Shown here piece after piece: positions 12,190-23,545 of a stretch of DNA of 64,000 nucleotides. The stretch is from Odobenus rosmarus divergens. Taxonomy: Eukaryota > Chordata > Mammalia > Carnivora > Odobenidae. The notes under the pieces were generated by a model that saw only the letters and a program-made list of their open reading frames with translations, did not search any database and had not been told where the DNA came from. Where the stretch lies: NCBI RefSeq assembly GCF_000321225.1, contig NW_004451008.1, positions 227,631 through 291,630 of the forward strand, read 5' to 3'. The number at the start of each line of letters is the position of its first letter. Position 1 is the first letter of the stretch. The position numbers were made by a program, and so were the translations under genes.

Positions 12190-12245
12190 TACTTAAATAT
12201 GCAACAGGCTTGGCCCATAAGTAAGTGCTCAGTAAAAAGGAGCCC
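12190..12245 (+). mobile_element. MIR 3' end, right part
   Basis: 'caacaggcttggcccataag' and 'taagtgctcagtaaaaagg' are the expected MIR terminus. Confidence 0.75.
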
Positions 12246-12854
12246 AATACATATTAATTGATTAGGAACATGAAACACTCCTTACTCAAATTAGGAACAG
12301 ATGAAGAACACTAATGTTCAGGCCATGTGGAGCAGGATGGTCAGTCTGGAGTTTTGCTGCTCTTAGCAGACACCTGGTATCAAATGGCTAAAAAGCTGCT
12401 ACAGAGAAACAGGGACTGGTGTGTGGGCCAAGGTGGGGCAAGCAAAAGCGGAAAAATCTAAGGTGTCTAGACCTGCCAAAGAGCTACTCTAGAAATTTCT
12501 TCTCCATGTGAAAAATGAAGGGTTCATTGGCTCTGTGGTTGTATTTTGAGCAGCAAACTTCTTAAGGCAGGAATTAAGTTGAAGTTTAACTTGAACCTGG
12601 GTGAGCAAGATTCCCCCCTGCCAATGCTGAGCAGCCTCCAGAGGCGCAACTCTACCTTGCCAGCCCCTCCCAGGTCTTGGCTGGGGATGAGGTGGGGAAG
12701 AGGAGGAGACACAGCTGGAGTCAGAGCCCTGTTGATTCAGAAGTTAGCTGAGGAAGGACGAGGGACTGCTTTTCTTGACTTTCCGGTGAATTTAGTTGGG
12801 TCAGGGCCAGCCAGAAATGAGGAGGCTGGGGCCAGTACTCTGGTGTGTGCAGAA

Positions 12855-12960
12855 ACAATTTGATGTTGGGCTCTGGTCCCATATCCACCAGTGTGTGTGA
12901 CCATGGGCAGGTCCACAAATCTCCCCGGGGTCTCATTTTTCTAATCTACAAAGTTTCTTC
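12855..12960 (+). mobile_element. MIR
   Basis: 'gtgtgaccatgggcaggtcc' and 'ggtctcatttttctaatcta'. Confidence 0.7.
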
Positions 12961-13004
12961 TTGGCATTCTTGGTGGGGGGCGGGCAGCCGGGCTCACCAG
13001 TGCC

Positions 13005-13165
13005 CTGCTTCTCAAACTCCAACATACATACGATCACCCAGGGGTCTCGTGGAAATGCAGATTCGGCTTCATCAGTCTGCCCTAGGACCCGAGGGTCCGC
13101 CTTGCTAACACTGTCAGGTGATGCCCTTGCTCCTGGTTGTGGACCACATGAGGTTCTGGAGCAGA
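13005..13165. mobile_element. MER5A-like element
   Basis: 'gcttctcaaactccaacata', 'atcacccaggggtctcgtgg', then 'gtggaccacatgaggttctg'. Diverged. Confidence 0.7.
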
Positions 13166-13390
13166 AATGGGCAAACCACAGCTCGTGGGCCAAATCCAGC
13201 CTGCTGCTTGTTTGTGTCAACAAAGTTGTGTTGCAACACAGCCGTGCGCATTCATTTGTGTATTGTCTATGGCTGCTTTCACACTAAGTGGATGGAATGA
13301 GGTAGCTGCATCAGAGATGGTACGGTACAGCCCACGAAGCCTTATTATCTTAATAGTTACTATGTGACCCTTTACAGGAAAAGCCTGCGA
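13166..13390. mobile_element. MER3-like hAT element
   Basis: 'gcaaaccacagctcgtgggc', 'tctatggctgctttcacact' and 'actatgtgaccctttacagg' match the common short hAT element with the 'ccctttacag' end. Confidence 0.75.
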
Positions 13391-13427
13391 ATGCCTGCTC
13401 TCGGGTACTGAGAACTGGCCCGTGTGA

Positions 13428-13530
13428 GCTAAAAGACCTGCACTTCAGTCCAGGTTGGGCCAAGGACAAGCCACTTCACCTTGCTCTCACCTTCCTTATC
13501 TGGAGGACACAATGATCTCTGAATTTCTAA
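13428..13530 (+). mobile_element. MIR fragment
   Basis: 'cacttcagtccaggttgggc', 'aagccacttcaccttgctct', 'ccttatctggaggacacaat'. Confidence 0.7.
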
Positions 13531-13899
13531 GGAACTTGTGATTCTGGGACTTCAGGGCTGCATAGGAAACATCATAGTCTCTATAGAAACAGACTTCTGA
13601 GAAGCAGGTGGTGTGGCCTTGATTTGGAAGCTGCAAAAAGCCTACCTGGCTGAACCTGCAGATTGAGCAGGCAGCTCCGACAGGTGCCCTGAGAGCCACA
13701 CCTAATGTAGGGTCAGCTGGGAACAGACAGAGGCTGGGAGAGGGAAGAGTGGACCTCCTGGCCTCCGGTAGAGCTTGATGCTGGCACAGAGGCCCTGGGA
13801 CGTTATGCCCCAGCACCACACCCCCAAATTCCACTTTGCTGCGAGATCCACTCAAACACAACTTCCTAACTCACCATGCCAGGTGCCCCTGACTCTGGG

Positions 13900-14090
13900 T
13901 GCTTTTGGTCAACCAATATTAATAAGCCCTTTCGACATCTCAGGGACTGTGCTGGGCACAAGAATATAGAAAGAACTATGACATCTGGAGCTGAGGAGCT
14001 CATAGTCGGGTGGGAGACACCAGGGAAGGAAATAATTGTAGAAGAGTTCCACAAGCCAGCTGTGAAAGGAAATGCATGACTCTGGGTCTC
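13900..14090 (-). mobile_element. L2 3' end, antisense
   Basis: 'cagggactgtgctgggcaca', 'agctgaggagctcatagtcg' complement the L2 3' end. Confidence 0.6.
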
Positions 14091-15099
14091 TAGTGTGGGC
14101 CACAGGTGATGCCATTAACAAGGCAAGGAGCACGGGCAGGGGGCGGTGGGCTTTAGGAGAGGGGGAGGGTGTGTAAAGAAGATAATGCTTCACTGGGGGC
14201 ATGTTGATTCCAATGTGGGCATCCGAAGGACTGAAAGACAATGCTGTGATTTCCTGTGAAAAGCAACACAGAGTCTCTCTGTAGGCCTGCAATGGGTTAA
14301 GAGGAACGACATGTATGTTGCCATGGTTACTCCCCAGCCCTGAGGGGAGACCCAGTGCATACCCAAGTACTCCCGGCCCTTTAGGGATCACTTGCCTTGC
14401 TCTACCTCATCCCCCAGGAGAGACCTTGACCCGAGAGACCTCTGTGGAATGCACACGTGTTAGGAACATTTCTACTTTCTCTCAACACCCATGAGCAGTA
14501 AGTGGCTGACTATTGTTCATTATGACTGTCTTTCTGGTCAACTCCCCACCAAATGGGAAAATTGGGAACCTACAACTCTGGACAGCTCCTGAACCCAACA
14601 GGTCACCTTCTGTTATGGTTTCACGCAAATGAAAAGAAAGCCCTGGGAAGCAAGGAATTCACAAACTCATAATTATTTTCTTGGCTCATCTGAGCTCCAG
14701 CTCCTCACCTGGAACAGGAGCCTGAGATGGCTGGATGGCAGCCCACTCCCTTGCTTTGACATTTAGGGTACGGGCCATACAATCCGTGAAAATCCACATG
14801 GGCACTGCATGGAGGCAGAGAGAACCACGTGTGCCCTTAAAGTAGTGGAATCAGCTGAAGTGCAAGATTTCCCCTTCCCAAGCAAGACATCTGCATTGGG
14901 GCAGATTTAGGACTCTGTGTTTGCTAGGAGGGTACCTGTGTGAGGCCTGCTCAGTTGGTTCGGGGACGAGGCTAGGGGGGCATCTCTGCAAACCCCACAC
15001 TGGCTGGCTGGCCTCGCTGGGGGTCCAGGTAGACCTGTGACTCTGCTTCTTTGCCGCTTATCACAGATCCTAATTATGTGCTTATCTTTTGGATTATTT

Positions 15100-15230
15100 T
15101 ATTGAGGACTGGCTTCCATGCTCCCTAATGGCTACAGGGACCATGTCTGTTTTTGTTCATCACTGTCCCCTGGTGCCTGGCCCTTGATAGGTGCTTCATA
15201 ATGTGTGCTGAATAGATGACAGAAAGCCTG
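15100..15230 (+). mobile_element. L2 3' end, sense
   Basis: 'acagggaccatgtctgtttt', 'ggtgcctggcccttgatagg', 'gtgctgaatagatga'. Confidence 0.7.
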
Positions 15231-15959
15231 TCCCCGCTGCTGGAAAACTGACACGAAGGATACACTCTACCAGTGGTGGTCTGTTTCCCTGTCTTCATTT
15301 ACCAGGTATTACAAAAATTATTACCAACGAAAGTCTGGGGAGATTTTGCCCTCTCTGCTTAGAACCTTGTATAGGACACCCTGTTTGCAGTTCAAGTGGG
15401 ATTGACTAAGAAATCACTGAGAAAAGTGTTGCTTTAATAGCAGATAGAGGGGCTTAGGTGTGGATGACTTAGCCTCAAGGCTATTGCTCTTTTAAGGCTA
15501 AAGGCTGGATTGTGGCAGATAACGAGGCTCAGTGAAGAATGTGAGAAAATGTTTAAGAAATCCCCTCATTCATATCTCGAGTGGGGCTAGAGAGAAACAA
15601 TAGCAGAGCTTCCCAGCGCTTCATTCCCCAACCTTGCAGGGACTTGTCCAGCTTTGTGTCATGCCCTTGGTGCTTCACCTGGATTCAAGACTTGGCACAC
15701 TTACTCTTATCTTGCTTCACTGGAGAGCCAGCTCAGGGGTAACTCCCATATTGGAAGCAATAGCCAAACCAACTGAAGCATAATGCCATCAAATAACCCT
15801 AGAGGTACAGGTTTTCAGAGCCACAGGTAGTTTAAAAATAATCTAGATCAAATTTCTGAAAGCAGAGCTTAAGAGAGCGAAACTCTAAATCTGGCCCCTT
15901 TCTTACGATACGCTAAATATTTATCACCCTCCATTTATCACTAAACAATAATTCTGATT

Positions 15960-16195
15960 ACTATTGGTCAGGCTCTCACCATGTTCCAGGCACTCTGCTA
16001 AATGCTCTACATGGATGATCTCATTTAACCCTCAAAACAATGCTGAGTGAGAGAGACTATAATTGTTTCCATTTTGTATGGGTTGAAATGGGAGACTTGG
16101 GGAGGTTTAATGACTTAACCAATGTCACGTGGCTGGTGGTGGGAAGGCCTGGGTCTTTCAATTTCTAGCTCAATGTTTCATCCCTTATCCTACAT
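15960..16195 (-). mobile_element. MIR, antisense
   Basis: 'caggcactctgctaaatgct', 'tctcatttaaccctcaaaac', 'taatgacttaaccaatgtca'. Confidence 0.88.
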
Positions 16196-16394
16196 TGATT
16201 CTAAGTCCTCAAGATAGATCTGAATTACTTATTTGCAGATAGTTGGCACATTTTACTTATCAATTGAGTCTAATGGTATCACGAGATGAAACTCTCAGCC
16301 TCATAAATACTCACATGTAACTCTTTAAAATACCTTTTTTTTTTCTTCAAGATTTCCACTGAGTGCTTGCTCCTGTTCCCTCCCTCCAAAAAAC

Positions 16395-16705
16395 ATTTCT
16401 GTAGAACAACGTGAGCCAGGTGGGTAAGATGTTAGGCTTTGAAGGGAACACAAAGATGAAGATCACATGCTCCCCATTTTCCTGGTACTGGCAGGAAGAG
16501 GAAAGGACAAGGATACACATGCCTGTGAAACAGGGTGACCCATAATCAGTGTAATGTCAAGACAGCAAGATCAAGTGCTCTAGGAATGCAGAGGTCAGAT
16601 TCACTTCCAGAGGTGCCACCATAGGCTCCAGAAAGGAGAGAGCCCTTGATGTAGGCCTTAAAGGAGGAGCAGAATTTTCACAAGTCTATGTGGAGCCTTT
16701 CCTTG
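16395..16705 (-). mobile_element. L2 fragment, antisense, diverged
   Basis: Order of motifs (tail-like start, 'aacacaaagatgaagatcac', then 'gatgtaggccttaaaggagg') follows antisense L2. Confidence 0.5.
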
Positions 16706-16814
16706 GCCTGGTATATAAACATTTTCTGTTTTCTGAGTGTCTGGCATGTACAATACATACAGTAGGATTTTCAAATAAATTTTCTGGTTGGACACTAGCC
16801 ACTTGAGGCTAGCT

Positions 16815-16995
16815 AGGAATCATGGACTTGGTTCTGATGCTACCACTGGATGTAAATTGTGTAAAAGGCCCTCTTCTCTGGGCCTCTGTTTTTCCCCAGC
16901 TATGAAGTAGGGATATGGAAGGGAGTGGGTATAACCTTGCTCATGGGTCTCTGGTTAGGATCACATGAAGTTAATACATGCAAAACTAATTGTAA
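16815..16995 (+). mobile_element. MIR
   Basis: 'gggcctctgtttttccccag', 'gaagtagggatatggaaggg', 'gaagttaatacatgcaaaac'. Confidence 0.7.
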
Positions 16996-17104
16996 GCCAA
17001 AATGAAATGCAAATATAAGGGATTATCTGTCACTCTTCTTATTGGTGTTATAAAAACAAACAAACAAAAAAAACCAATGCCCACGTACTGCTCATTATCT
17101 AACA

Positions 17105-17275
17105 ACCTTGTTTTGACTAACCACACTGGGTCAGGCACTGGGGATACAAAGATGACTAATGCCAAGCCTCCATGCTTGGAACAGGAAAGGTCTAGGAAAG
17201 GAGATGTTGGTACAATTGATGGTATAAGTTGAATGTGCTAGGACAATGGTTGGGCTGGACTTTAGCAAGAGCTCT
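17105..17275 (-). mobile_element. L2 3' end, antisense
   Basis: 'caggcactggggatacaaag' followed by 'atgactaatgccaagcctcc' complements the L2 3' end. Confidence 0.6.
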
Positions 17276-17404
17276 GCTCCTTTTTACTGCTAGTACAGGT
17301 AGATGGCAATGCTAAAGTTAAGAACTTCAAAATCAGAAATTTAACTGGTATGCCCCAGAATAAACTAGGATGAAAGGTGAGGGGAAATTTTGTTTTTTTA
17401 AGTT

Positions 17405-17600
17405 TGAGCTTATACTATGTTCCAGGCACTTTCACATCCATCATCTTCATAAAAAGTTAGATATTATTACGCCCATTTTACAGATGAGGAAGCTGAGGCT
17501 CCCAGGAAGGTGGGTTTATAAAACCAGAAGGTGTAAAGCCTAAATGTAAACCCACGTCATTCAATTGCAAGCGTGGTGCTTTTCCCAGCACTCACTGTGT
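17405..17600 (-). mobile_element. MIR, antisense
   Basis: 'ttccaggcactttcacatcc', 'cccattttacagatgaggaa', 'gctgaggctcccaggaaggt'. Confidence 0.88.
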
Positions 17601-18034
17601 CCTAACTAGGCAATGTTTTTATAGAAGTCATTCCATGCTCATCTTGAATGACCTTATTTCTTAGATTGCTTTTCGAAGGAGAAAGACTGATCTGTGATGA
17701 GGAGGTTTGACAGTAACCCCTTCTAGTGTCGTTTCCTCTTACACCTCCTAAGAGAAATTGCTTCCCTCCCACTGCTCTCTCCTGACTTCTTCCTCACCTC
17801 TAATCCCAATGAAATTGCCAAGGAGTAAAGAATCCCAGCAAATGAAGAGCCTGTTGAGAGATTCCTGCCTTCTCTGCAGCTGGCCTAAAAACTGAAACAA
17901 AACACTGCAAGATGAAAGGAACCTGCCACATGATTTAGACCAAGGAGCCCACCTAGACTGAAACCTAGCCATGCCTTAATTTTGTGGAGCTGCAAGGAAC
18001 CTATGATCTATAGGAGCCTATGTGATTGTTACAG

Positions 18035-18172
18035 TTGCCTATTTTACAGATAATGAAAACTGAAACCCAACAGGGTGAAAGACTTGCCCAACATCACACA
18101 CTAGTGAGAGGCAGAGTATGGACTGGAACCCCGGTCTCTTGACTCCCAGGCCAATGTTCTTCTATTAAAATA
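18035..18172 (-). mobile_element. MIR, antisense
   Basis: 'attttacagataatgaaaac', 'gacttgcccaacatcacaca', 'gtctcttgactcccaggcca'. Confidence 0.88.
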
Positions 18173-19039
18173 GGTTGTCTCTTTAGCTTTCCCCCATTAA
18201 CATCTCAACGTAAATGAGATCATGGCCCTTTCAAAAAAAAGCTCAATGCCACTTTCTCTGTAAAGCCCAGAAGCCAGGCCCCACTTCGGCCTCGGCTCTG
18301 ATCAGCTCGTGTCCTCATCTAAAGAACAGGAAGTAGCTTCATTTTTAGCTCTGAAAGCACATTCTGGGGGTGGGAAAGGGGGATTTGGGGAAGAGAGTTC
18401 CTGTAGATGATGGGGAGGAGTGATCAGCAGACACATTCCTCTTGCTGGAAGGGGAAGATACATGGTCCAATATGTAAGGAGAAGATAAGTCCTTGAGTCC
18501 TAACCAGAACATGTCCTCAGCAAGAGATTCTCCACACCCTGGGGGGTAGGGGGAAGATTCTGCCCTGATTCTGTTCTGCTGGAACTGGATGTCAGGGTGG
18601 GTGTTGGGGTAGGAGCACCAGGGTGGGAAAATTTATACAAACTTTCTACAACCTCCAGTGCTTCCCCACCCTCTGCTAGCACCCACAACTTCCCCTGCCA
18701 AGGGAGGCAGGAGGAACACATTATTCAGTCTAATAATTTATACAAATTGAAAAGTTTACTGTATGAAATAAAGGGGACTTAAGAGGGCAACAGAGAAATA
18801 AAAATTCCCGAGTCCTCTCTTAAAGGCTTGAGGTGTAGAGATGACACCTCTTGATGAACTTGCCTTGGAATAGAACGATCTGTCTAACAGATGGGTCTGA
18901 AATAAGCAAGTAACCCCTCCCTTTGATGGTCAGCCAAATTTTGTCTCCTTCTATGGTAGAATCACATCCAGTGTTAGCACTTGTCAGCCAGGGACATCAA
19001 AGAACAGAGATCCAGATCCACGGATAGTTTGTCTATGTT

Positions 19040-19197
19040 AGTGGTTCTCAAAACTGGCAGCCCATCGGAGTTGTCTGGGGAGCTCATTACAAATTTAGAT
19101 TCCCAGGAACCAACCCAGTGATTATTAGGTAGATCTGGGGTAGAGCTCAGGAATCTTCATTTCCAATAAGCAGGCCTGGTGTAAGAACCAATGATTT
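19040..19197. mobile_element. MER5-type element
   Basis: 'tagtggttctcaaaactggc' through 'ttgtctggggagctcattac' to 'ggtgtaagaaccaatg'. Confidence 0.75.
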
Positions 19198-19214
19198 GGT
19201 TCAACCCCATTCAT

Positions 19215-19345
19215 TCAGCTATCAAAATTTTACACGAGATCCTGGTTTTACAGCAAAGAAAACTGAGATGCCAAAAATAGTTAGTGCCAGTACTTGGACT
19301 TGAACCCAGGCTCCTGCCTCTTGATGTGGTATCTTTGCCAATACC
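19215..19345 (-). mobile_element. MIR, antisense
   Basis: 'ggttttacagcaaagaaaac' and 'cttggacttgaacccaggct'. Confidence 0.75.
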
Positions 19346-19639
19346 CTCATACATGGCCTTCTTTCCTCAGCTCACCAGTCCACTGAGAACCCCTGAGGAT
19401 CAGTGGGGGCCATTTATCCAAACCACAGAGGAATCAGAGCTGCCCAGGTACTCTGATTGAGTTCCTACTTGGTTCATTGGTGGAAATGGCTGGTAAGGGG
19501 TAGGGGTGAAGGTGTGTTCGGTATCCTGGTGGGCTGACAGGGGAAGGTCCAGCTGATGGCCTCTAAGGCAAACTTCCAAGTTGCTCCAGTCAGGAAGTAT
19601 AGTCAGTCCATAGAAGCAACCTGCTGTGTTAGAGGAGAT

Positions 19640-20530
19640 AGGGTGTCAGAGGCAGAGGGATGAGGGGGAGAGTGATAGAAGATGAAGTCACTAAGGTAAC
19701 GTGAGGCCAGACTATCTAGGGCCCTCTGGGACACATATAGATCTTTGGCTTTTACTCTGAGCCACTGTAGGATTTTGAGCCAGAGAGTGGCATAATCTGA
19801 CACATTTTCCCAGGGGTCCTCTGATGCAGTGGTGAGAACAGACTCTATAGGGCAGGGAGGGATAGAAGCAAGGAATCCAGTTAGGAGGATTTGTAGTAAG
19901 CCAGGGGACAGAGGAAGGTGGCTCAGATCAAGGTGGCAGAAATGCAGGGGTGAGAAGTGACCGGATCCTGGATGCTTTTTTAAAAGTAGATCTAACAGAT
20001 TTTCTGATGGGTGGGATGGGAGGTGTGAGATAAAAAGGAGTCAAGAATGGTGCCAAGTGTTTTGGCTCGAGCAACGGGCAGGCTGGAGTTAACATCAACT
20101 GAAATGGAGAAGGCTATGGGTGGAGAAGGCCTGTGGGAGGGACGTCAGGAGTTCGGTTTTGGGCATGCTGAGTCACTGACACTCACGTGGTATTTAAATA
20201 AAGTCTCACGCCTGGATGAGGTCATCAAAAGAGTGAGTACAGACAGAAAAGAGGATTGAGGCCCTTGCCGGTGGGCCGCCAGCACCAAGATTAGAGGGAT
20301 GGAGAATCAGTGAAAGAGACTAGAAAAGGCTAACCAGTAGGGGAGCAGGAAAACAGGAACCTGTGGAATCCTAGCATTTGCAGCAACAGGGAGGGATTGG
20401 GTGAAATGCCACTGCTTGAGTGAAGAAAGATCAAGTGTGAGAACCGACTACTGGATTTAGTTACTGGAGGGCTCTGGTGACCTTGAGCGCATCGTTTGAC
20501 TCCTGACCTCAAGAGTCTCAGTTTGACAAC
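19640..20530 (-). mobile_element. L2 ORF2 C-terminal region, antisense (about 0.9 kb)
   Basis: The minus strand is a degraded L2 (CR1-like) ORF2 C-terminus: complement text spells a pattern like the 'LGVILDSSLS' and 'SRLDYCNSLL' L2 segments. Plus-strand landmarks are 'tctagggccctctgggacac', 'ctgagccactgtaggatttt', 'cagttaggaggatttgtagt' and 'ggagtcaagaatggtgccaa'. The longest L2 remnant here, just downstream of the DGKG exon in transcript order. Confidence 0.75.
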
Positions 20531-20723
20531 TGAGTGTTATTTAGGGCTCCCTTACTGTTAATTTTCTCTTCTCAATTAGGTTGTAAACATTGCAACAACA
20601 GGGATGATGAGTGGGCATAGCCCCAGACCAACGGGCCCTAGTACAGTTTGCTAACAGACCAACCTGAATGCCCCTCTCCACTGGGGCGCCAACCTAGAGC
20701 AATTTTCCTCATGCCTTGCTTAC

Positions 20724-20901
20724 CTTGGACGCAGAATTTCAGTTCCTTGGGGTCAGTGACAACTTTCCTGCTTTCCCGGATCACAGCCCGGTTCTTCTTG
20801 GTTTCTCCCCAGAGATTGGTGCCACCGTACATGCTGGGAATGTTGAGAATGGCAATGCCCTCAAGGAAGATGTTGCTCAGGTCTACCCCAACCCCGTCAC
20901 A
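20724..20901 (-). CDS. DGKG: Internal coding exon of diacylglycerol kinase gamma (accessory domain, downstream of the two exons)
   Basis: This 178-nt exon reads 59 codons plus one base, starting TGT-GAC in phase 0, which matches the phase-0 end of the exon at 40644-40734. It encodes [20 protein letters not shown], then [12 protein letters not shown], and ends near [10 protein letters not shown]. This is the DAG kinase accessory domain (roughly residues 640-700), which packs against the ATP-binding catalytic domain and is needed for lipid kinase activity. The acceptor CCCCTCAG|T at 20902-20903 follows a strong pyrimidine tract. The donor is CCAAG|GTAAGC with GT at 20722-20723. The next exon should begin in phase 1 with the segment around LSDQLLEVVGLEG. 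I did not find it in the 20.7 kb to the left, so at least the last 90 or so codons and the 3' UTR lie outside the window. An in-frame ATG at 20830-20832 would be the first Met in this exon. One position reads Val where I recall Gly in human ([10 protein letters not shown]). Confidence 0.93.
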
Positions 20902-21354
20902 CTGAGGGGCAGAGAGAAAAGGTCATTGGTTAGTGTTCTCAGTGTACCCCAACCCAAGTGCTATGTGTATGTGTGTGTGTGGCGGGGGCTCTCATGAAGG
21001 GTGTGATGGGCCCTCAGCCAGCAGCTCAATCTTGAGCAAAGTGGCAGAGGCCTAATGCCTTGGCCATTGTAGTTGGTTGGGGAGATGCAATCCTGGTCAG
21101 CTCTGAGGATGGCGGTACAAGGCTTCAGATCTAGAAGGGCTTTAGGGATGGTTCTCGAGACAACTGCCAACCTGTTTTCTGGTCCAACCTCATTATCATC
21201 AATTCTGTCCCTGCCCAACCATTGTGAAGATATGGTGGGAAGCTGAGCCCTGAGCTCAGCTTCACTTCGCCCCCCCTCCTCCCTTATTTTATCCCTCCGG
21301 TGAGAAGGACAAGATGTGAAGACTTGGAAGGCTTTCAGACACAGCATGGGAACA

Positions 21355-21510
21355 GTCAATGGTATTGTCATAGCATTGTATGGTGACAGATGGGAGCTAC
21401 CCCTGCGGTGAGCACAGCATAAGGGATAGAGTTGCTGAATCACTATACTGTACACCTGAAACGAATGTAACATTGTGTGTCAAGCATATTTCAATACTAA
21501 AGAAAAAAGA
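21355..21510 (+). mobile_element. LINE-1 3' end, carnivore type
   Basis: Contains 'tatggtgacagatgggagct', then 'gagcacagcataagg' and 'acacctgaaacgaatgtaac', the standard carnivore LINE-1 3' UTR ending, with a short A-rich tail. About 450 bp from the DGKG exon at 20901. Confidence 0.8.
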
Positions 21511-21759
21511 TTTGGAAGGCTTGCAGAATTCACCTGTCTCCTGTATCTGCACTTTAAGTGCCATTTTGGCCCTTGTGCTTGCTGACGTTGCAGAGTTTCT
21601 TTATCCACTTTCCACCACCCCCGCATCCCCCGCCAGGTACGAAAGGCCAGAAGGCTTGAATCTGCCTGTCTCAAATATCTATAAGGTCAGCCTCCTTTTG
21701 GCATACTGTTTACCAATGCAGCAAGAAATGTATTAATTCTGATCATTGTTCCTCACGAT

Positions 21760-21905
21760 TGTAGGTAGTTTACTTCCTTTACAGCAGAAAACAACCAGAC
21801 CCAGAGAGGGAAGTTAAGTTAGTCAAGGTTGTACAGCTGATATATAAAAGAGCAAGGATTCAAAATTAGGGAATTTGACTGTGAAGCCCAAGGTCTTTAG
21901 CTTAC
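21760..21905 (-). mobile_element. MIR, antisense
   Basis: 'cccagagagggaagttaagt', 'caaggttgtacagctgatat'. Confidence 0.78.
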
Positions 21906-22324
21906 TTATTGTGAGGCAGGAAAAGTGAAAAGCATGCAACAAAAATTCACTGTCTTTGGGGTTACCTACAAACCCAAACTTCCAGAGATTTCTCAACAGA
22001 GGAGGAACAGGAAGGAAGGGCTTGTTGCCATTCATATTTGCTTACCTCCTGATTTCTTCAGAGCTCTTAATTTATGGTACCTTATCATCCCCATGGCTTG
22101 TCCCCCAACTACAAAATGGAATGGAGTGAGCGTCTCTGGTGATTGGAAACTCATTTCTTCACTGGAAAGTTCTGATTATTTGAAAGCTTGTCTCTTTATG
22201 TTGAACTAGATTCTCTTTCTTCCTGCTTCCACCTATTGGTCCTCGTCTCCCTTCTGAAGCCAGACAGAATGACCCTCCTTCCTCCCCCTTGGGGACAGCC
22301 CACCAGCTACATGATGACAATCAT

Positions 22325-22555
22325 CATCACTGTTCAGATGTATTAAGCATTGCCATCTGCCAGGTAAGCTTTTGTACACAGCTCATTTATTACCTTCATA
22401 ATAATCTTGGAAGTCAGTTACTGTGACTATCTCCTCCTTATGTTTGAGGAAACTGAGACATACCAAGTGGTTAAGCAATTTGCCCGAAGTCACACAACGT
22501 ACAAATGGAAGTACGCAGACTTGATGGCAGGCAGTCAGAGCCTAAGTCCTAACGA
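22325..22555 (-). mobile_element. MIR, antisense
   Basis: 'tgccatctgccaggtaagct', 'gaggaaactgagacatacca', 'tgcccgaagtcacacaacgt'. Confidence 0.85.
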
Positions 22556-22778
22556 CCCCTTTATCTCTCCTCCCTCTCACACTGCCATTTTGGTTGTGCC
22601 TCTCCTGGGTGGAACATGGTCAGCTCTCTCAGCCGCTCCTGTGGGACCTGGTTTCCAGACTTCCCTGTCCTGGCTGCCGTGTTCTGCAGAGACTACTGTT
22701 GGTTACTCTCCCATTCTGTAAGGCCTCCAGCATCGTCACAGGATCTGATGGCAAAGGTGGCCAAGACAGGAGCACATC

Positions 22779-22820
22779 CTGGGGCTGGGCTCCCCTCACC
22801 TGGGGCTGGGCTCCCCTCAC
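22779..22820. repeat. Perfect 21-bp tandem duplication
   Basis: The unit beginning ctggggctgggctcccctca is repeated directly at 22779-22799 and 22800-22820. Confidence 0.96.
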
Positions 22821-23394
22821 ACGGTCATTCCCCCAGAAATAAGATAATGTGGGAAACTCATGGAAGGGCGCAACACATGTCCCCCATTATCATTATCCTT
22901 ATTGTTAAATATGATCACAGTTGTACTAGCTCTTTTGTTAGCAGCTAGATGACAGCTGAATCACTTCAGCTTGAATGGGTGGTCATCACAGACACCCAGA
23001 CCCTCAGCCCATTATCTACTTCTCAGCCAGCTCTTTCCTATTGCGAACTTGTGTATTTTTAAAAATAATGTAGACATAGGGCTTTACATTTATGTCAATC
23101 AATTTCATCTGGTTCTTAGTCCAAGCCCCCTCCGTCCATCTAGTTCATTTTAAATCTTCATTCTACGGCCCCTTGCCATAGCCTTCCTATCATTTGGGGA
23201 CTAAGTCATTAACACATGTATATAAAGGGCAAAATCAGGGGCCAAGCCCTCTCTTTGGTCAGTCTAACATGGCAGACACTGTGCATTACATAGCCCTCGA
23301 GGTGTGGCTGCCTTGCTGGGGCTGCAGCCTCTGGATGGGACTGTCACTCAGTCTCCTTTTCATTACCATGTGGAATCATGGAAATTAAAAATGA

Positions 23395-23545
23395 GAGCGC
23401 CTTAAAAGAACATGCCCCATCCTTCATAAATGAGGCCCAAAAGGGTTTAGAAACTTGCCTGTGGTCACTCAACTTACTAATGGTGGAATCAGACTAGTAT
23501 CCAGGTCTCCATACCTCAATCCTGTGTTCTCGCCACTAAAACACA
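23395..23545 (-). mobile_element. MIR, antisense
   Basis: 'tttagaaacttgcctgtggt', 'tccatacctcaatcctgtgt'. Confidence 0.75.

Larger units (their letters stand above)
1..20723 (-). other. DGKG: DGKG intron, 3' side (partial; runs off the left edge)
   Basis: No downstream DGKG exon was recognised here on the minus strand, so this intron is inferred to exceed 20.7 kb. It contains two Can-SINEs, one MaLR-type LTR, a Tigger-like DNA transposon, MER5/MER3-like elements and many L2 and MIR fragments. Nothing recognisable was seen at about 1-1580, 1640-2340, 5700-5850, 6070-6680, 7270-8030, 8400-8790, 10050-10580, 12250-12860, 14090-15100, 15230-15950 and 17610-18030. Open reading frames of 60-160 codons occur in these stretches, but none has a recognisable product. 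Confidence 0.75.

Noticed and set aside
13909..14391. 160-codon open frame on the minus strand
   Set aside because: Partly overlaps an L2 fragment; composition is not protein-like and no family was recognised.
1..20700. Search for the next DGKG exon (segment around LSDQLLEVVGLEG and the C-terminus)
   Set aside because: No matching complement found by eye; assumed beyond the left edge. A translated search would settle it.
20961..21473. 170-codon open frame on the minus strand
   Set aside because: Overlaps the antisense of a LINE-1 3' end, has no recognisable domain and lies in DGKG intron next to a real exon.
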